This document shows, piece after piece, positions 11,277 through 12,219 of a stretch of 12,219 bases of DNA. The first letter of the stretch is position 1. Each line of letters begins with the position of its first letter. Under the pieces are notes generated by a model. That model was not told the origin of the DNA. It searched no databases and saw only the letters and a program-made list of their open reading frames with translations. Both the position numbers and the translations under genes were made by a program. The stretch is from assembly GCA_021372715.1 (NCBI GenBank), contig JAJFTX010000090.1:1-12219 (forward strand), given 5' to 3'. Source of the stretch: Methanobacterium sp. Its GTDB lineage: Archaea > Methanobacteriota > Methanobacteria > Methanobacteriales > Methanobacteriaceae.

Positions 11277-12219
11277 CTATTCCTCCGTAAGCATTTTCTT
11301 TTTCTCTGTGGGTGTAAGATCATCAACGATAGCTTGGGGATCTCCAACTTTAAGGATCTTTCCACCACGCATTAACCCTGCTCGGTCGCATACGTCCAGT
11401 ACGAAGTCCATGTCGTGAGATATAATCAGGAATGTCTGATTAAGTTCTTCACGAGCTTTTCTTATGGAGTCTGTTACTTGGACTCGGGTTATGGGGTCCA
11501 TGGTTCCGGTAGGTTCGTCTAATATGACTATGTTGGGTTCTTTAATTAGTACTTGGGCTAAAGCCACCCGGTGACGTTCTCCTCCACTTAATTCATCTGG
11601 ATATTTGGTTAATAAGTTATTAGCATATTCTTCATCAAAACCAACCGCTTTTAGCACGTAAATAGCTTTCATCTTCGCGAATTCCGCTGGTAATTCCAGA
11701 CTGATGGCCTCGGTAAGGTTTCCCAGTACATTTCTATGAGGATAAAGACTATACTCCTGATGCAGTATACCTAGATAAGGTTTCACTCTACCTCTTCCAG
11801 TGAATCCTTTCTCAGTCATATCAATCCAGTTATCCCCTAATTTAACCTCTATTTGACCGTTACTGGGATCGGTTAATCCGTATAATATTCTGGAAAGCGT
11901 TGTTTTACCGGCTCCGCTTAGACCAACTATTCCGAATATTTCTCCTTCATCTACTGTTAAGTTTATATCATCCACGGCCTTTACCACTCCTCTTTCAATA
12001 GAGTAATAGTATTTTTTCACGCCTTTCATTTGGATGATTGGTCCTCCGGTTTTGATTATTTCCCTTTTTTCTGGTAAGGGTACTTGGTCCAGGAATTTTT
12101 GCACTACTTCTTCTGGCCGGCCTTCTTGGATGATTTTTCCTTTGTCCAGCCAGATTACATGGTCGGATAGTTTTCTCATGACTTCTGGCCAGTGGCTGGT
12201 GATGACCATGGTGGTTCCC
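11277..12219 (-). CDS. atwA: Methyl-coenzyme M reductase component A2, C-terminal half (partial)
   Basis: The minus-strand frame is open to the window edge, so the first ABC domain is missing; the methionine at 12209 is internal, next to the H-loop of domain 1 (TMVITSHWPEVM). AtwA is a cytoplasmic ATPase with two ABC domains that drives the reductive activation of MCR, the F430 enzyme of methane formation. The second domain is complete: Walker A GLSGAGKTT (11924-11898), the Q-loop HQEYSLYPHRN, signature LSGGERHR (starting 11591), Walker B VILDEPTG and H-loop IISHD, with an AtwA-like acidic tail ending MLTEE. No membrane segments are visible, unlike a transporter. It reads directly into mmp9 with one base between stop and start codons, so the pair is translationally coupled. 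Confidence 0.9.
   Translation of the reverse strand, partial: GTTMVITSHWPEVMRKLSDHVIWLDKGKIIQEGRPEEVVQKFLDQVPLPEKREIIKTGGPIIQMKGVKKYYYSIERGVVKAVDDINLTVDEGEIFGIVGLSGAGKTTLSRILYGLTDPSNGQIEVKLGDNWIDMTEKGFTGRGRVKPYLGILHQEYSLYPHRNVLGNLTEAISLELPAEFAKMKAIYVLKAVGFDEEYANNLLTKYPDELSGGERHRVALAQVLIKEPNIVILDEPTGTMDPITRVQVTDSIRKAREELNQTFLIISHDMDFVLDVCDRAGLMRGGKILKVGDPQAIVDDLTPTEKKKMLTEE

Noticed and set aside
11276..11368. N-terminal extension of Mmp9 to 11368
   Set aside because: It overlaps the AtwA end in another frame, reads as random basic sequence, and ATG 11275 has a proper GGAGG site.
1..12219. CRISPR arrays, tRNA or rRNA genes, insertion sequences, phage genes
   Set aside because: No regularly spaced repeats, no tRNA-like folds with CCA-end or T-arm signature, no transposase or integrase motifs were seen on either strand.

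Overview
The window comes from a methanogenic archaeon, most likely a mesophilic Methanobacterium or close relative in the Methanobacteriales. The evidence is: a GatE C-terminus (the archaea-only tRNA amidotransferase subunit); methyl-coenzyme M reductase (MCR) component A2 (AtwA); a methanogenesis marker 9 protein; a small methanogen-type sulfite-reductase-like siroheme protein; archaeal Ser-His signal peptidase I; a DUF4013 membrane protein; AT-rich spacers with TATA boxes; and GGTG/AGGAGGTG ribosome binding sites. Both ends cut genes: GatE at the left and AtwA at the right.

Layout. Plus strand, 1-2861: end of gatE, trxB (thioredoxin reductase), a small siroheme/4Fe-4S Dsr-like protein, and an endonuclease IV-family TIM barrel. 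Plus strand, 2968-4318: a tight three-gene unit of signal peptidase I, a membrane-anchored DnaJ-type zinc domain without a J domain, and a two-helix membrane protein with a zinc ribbon. Plus strand, 4488-5063: a solitary, strongly signalled gene for a membrane-anchored helical surface protein, with an inverted repeat around its TATA box. Plus strand, 5249-7139: a one-domain AAA ATPase followed by a DUF4013 membrane protein. Plus strand, 7378-8519: two tandem, clearly duplicated TetR-type regulators. The gene-poor stretch 8520-8849 holds a promoter-like element, an 83-codon open frame of unclear status and a perfect 14-bp palindrome.

Minus strand, 12219 down to 8850: atwA (partial), mmp9, precorrin-2 dehydrogenase and hemA. 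These fit one theme. HemA commits glutamyl-tRNA to tetrapyrroles, the dehydrogenase makes sirohydrochlorin (the branch point to siroheme and the nickel cofactor F430), and AtwA is the ATPase that helps activate the F430 enzyme MCR. Mmp9, of unknown function, sits inside this set with two repeated cysteine clusters and a C-terminal UBA-like domain. The siroheme protein at 1326-1997 would be a consumer of the same pathway.

No tRNA, rRNA, CRISPR array, insertion sequence or phage gene was seen. The least explained parts are the peptidase/zinc-protein unit, the surface protein with its flanked TATA box, the TetR pair with the adjoining spacer, and the Mmp9 architecture.
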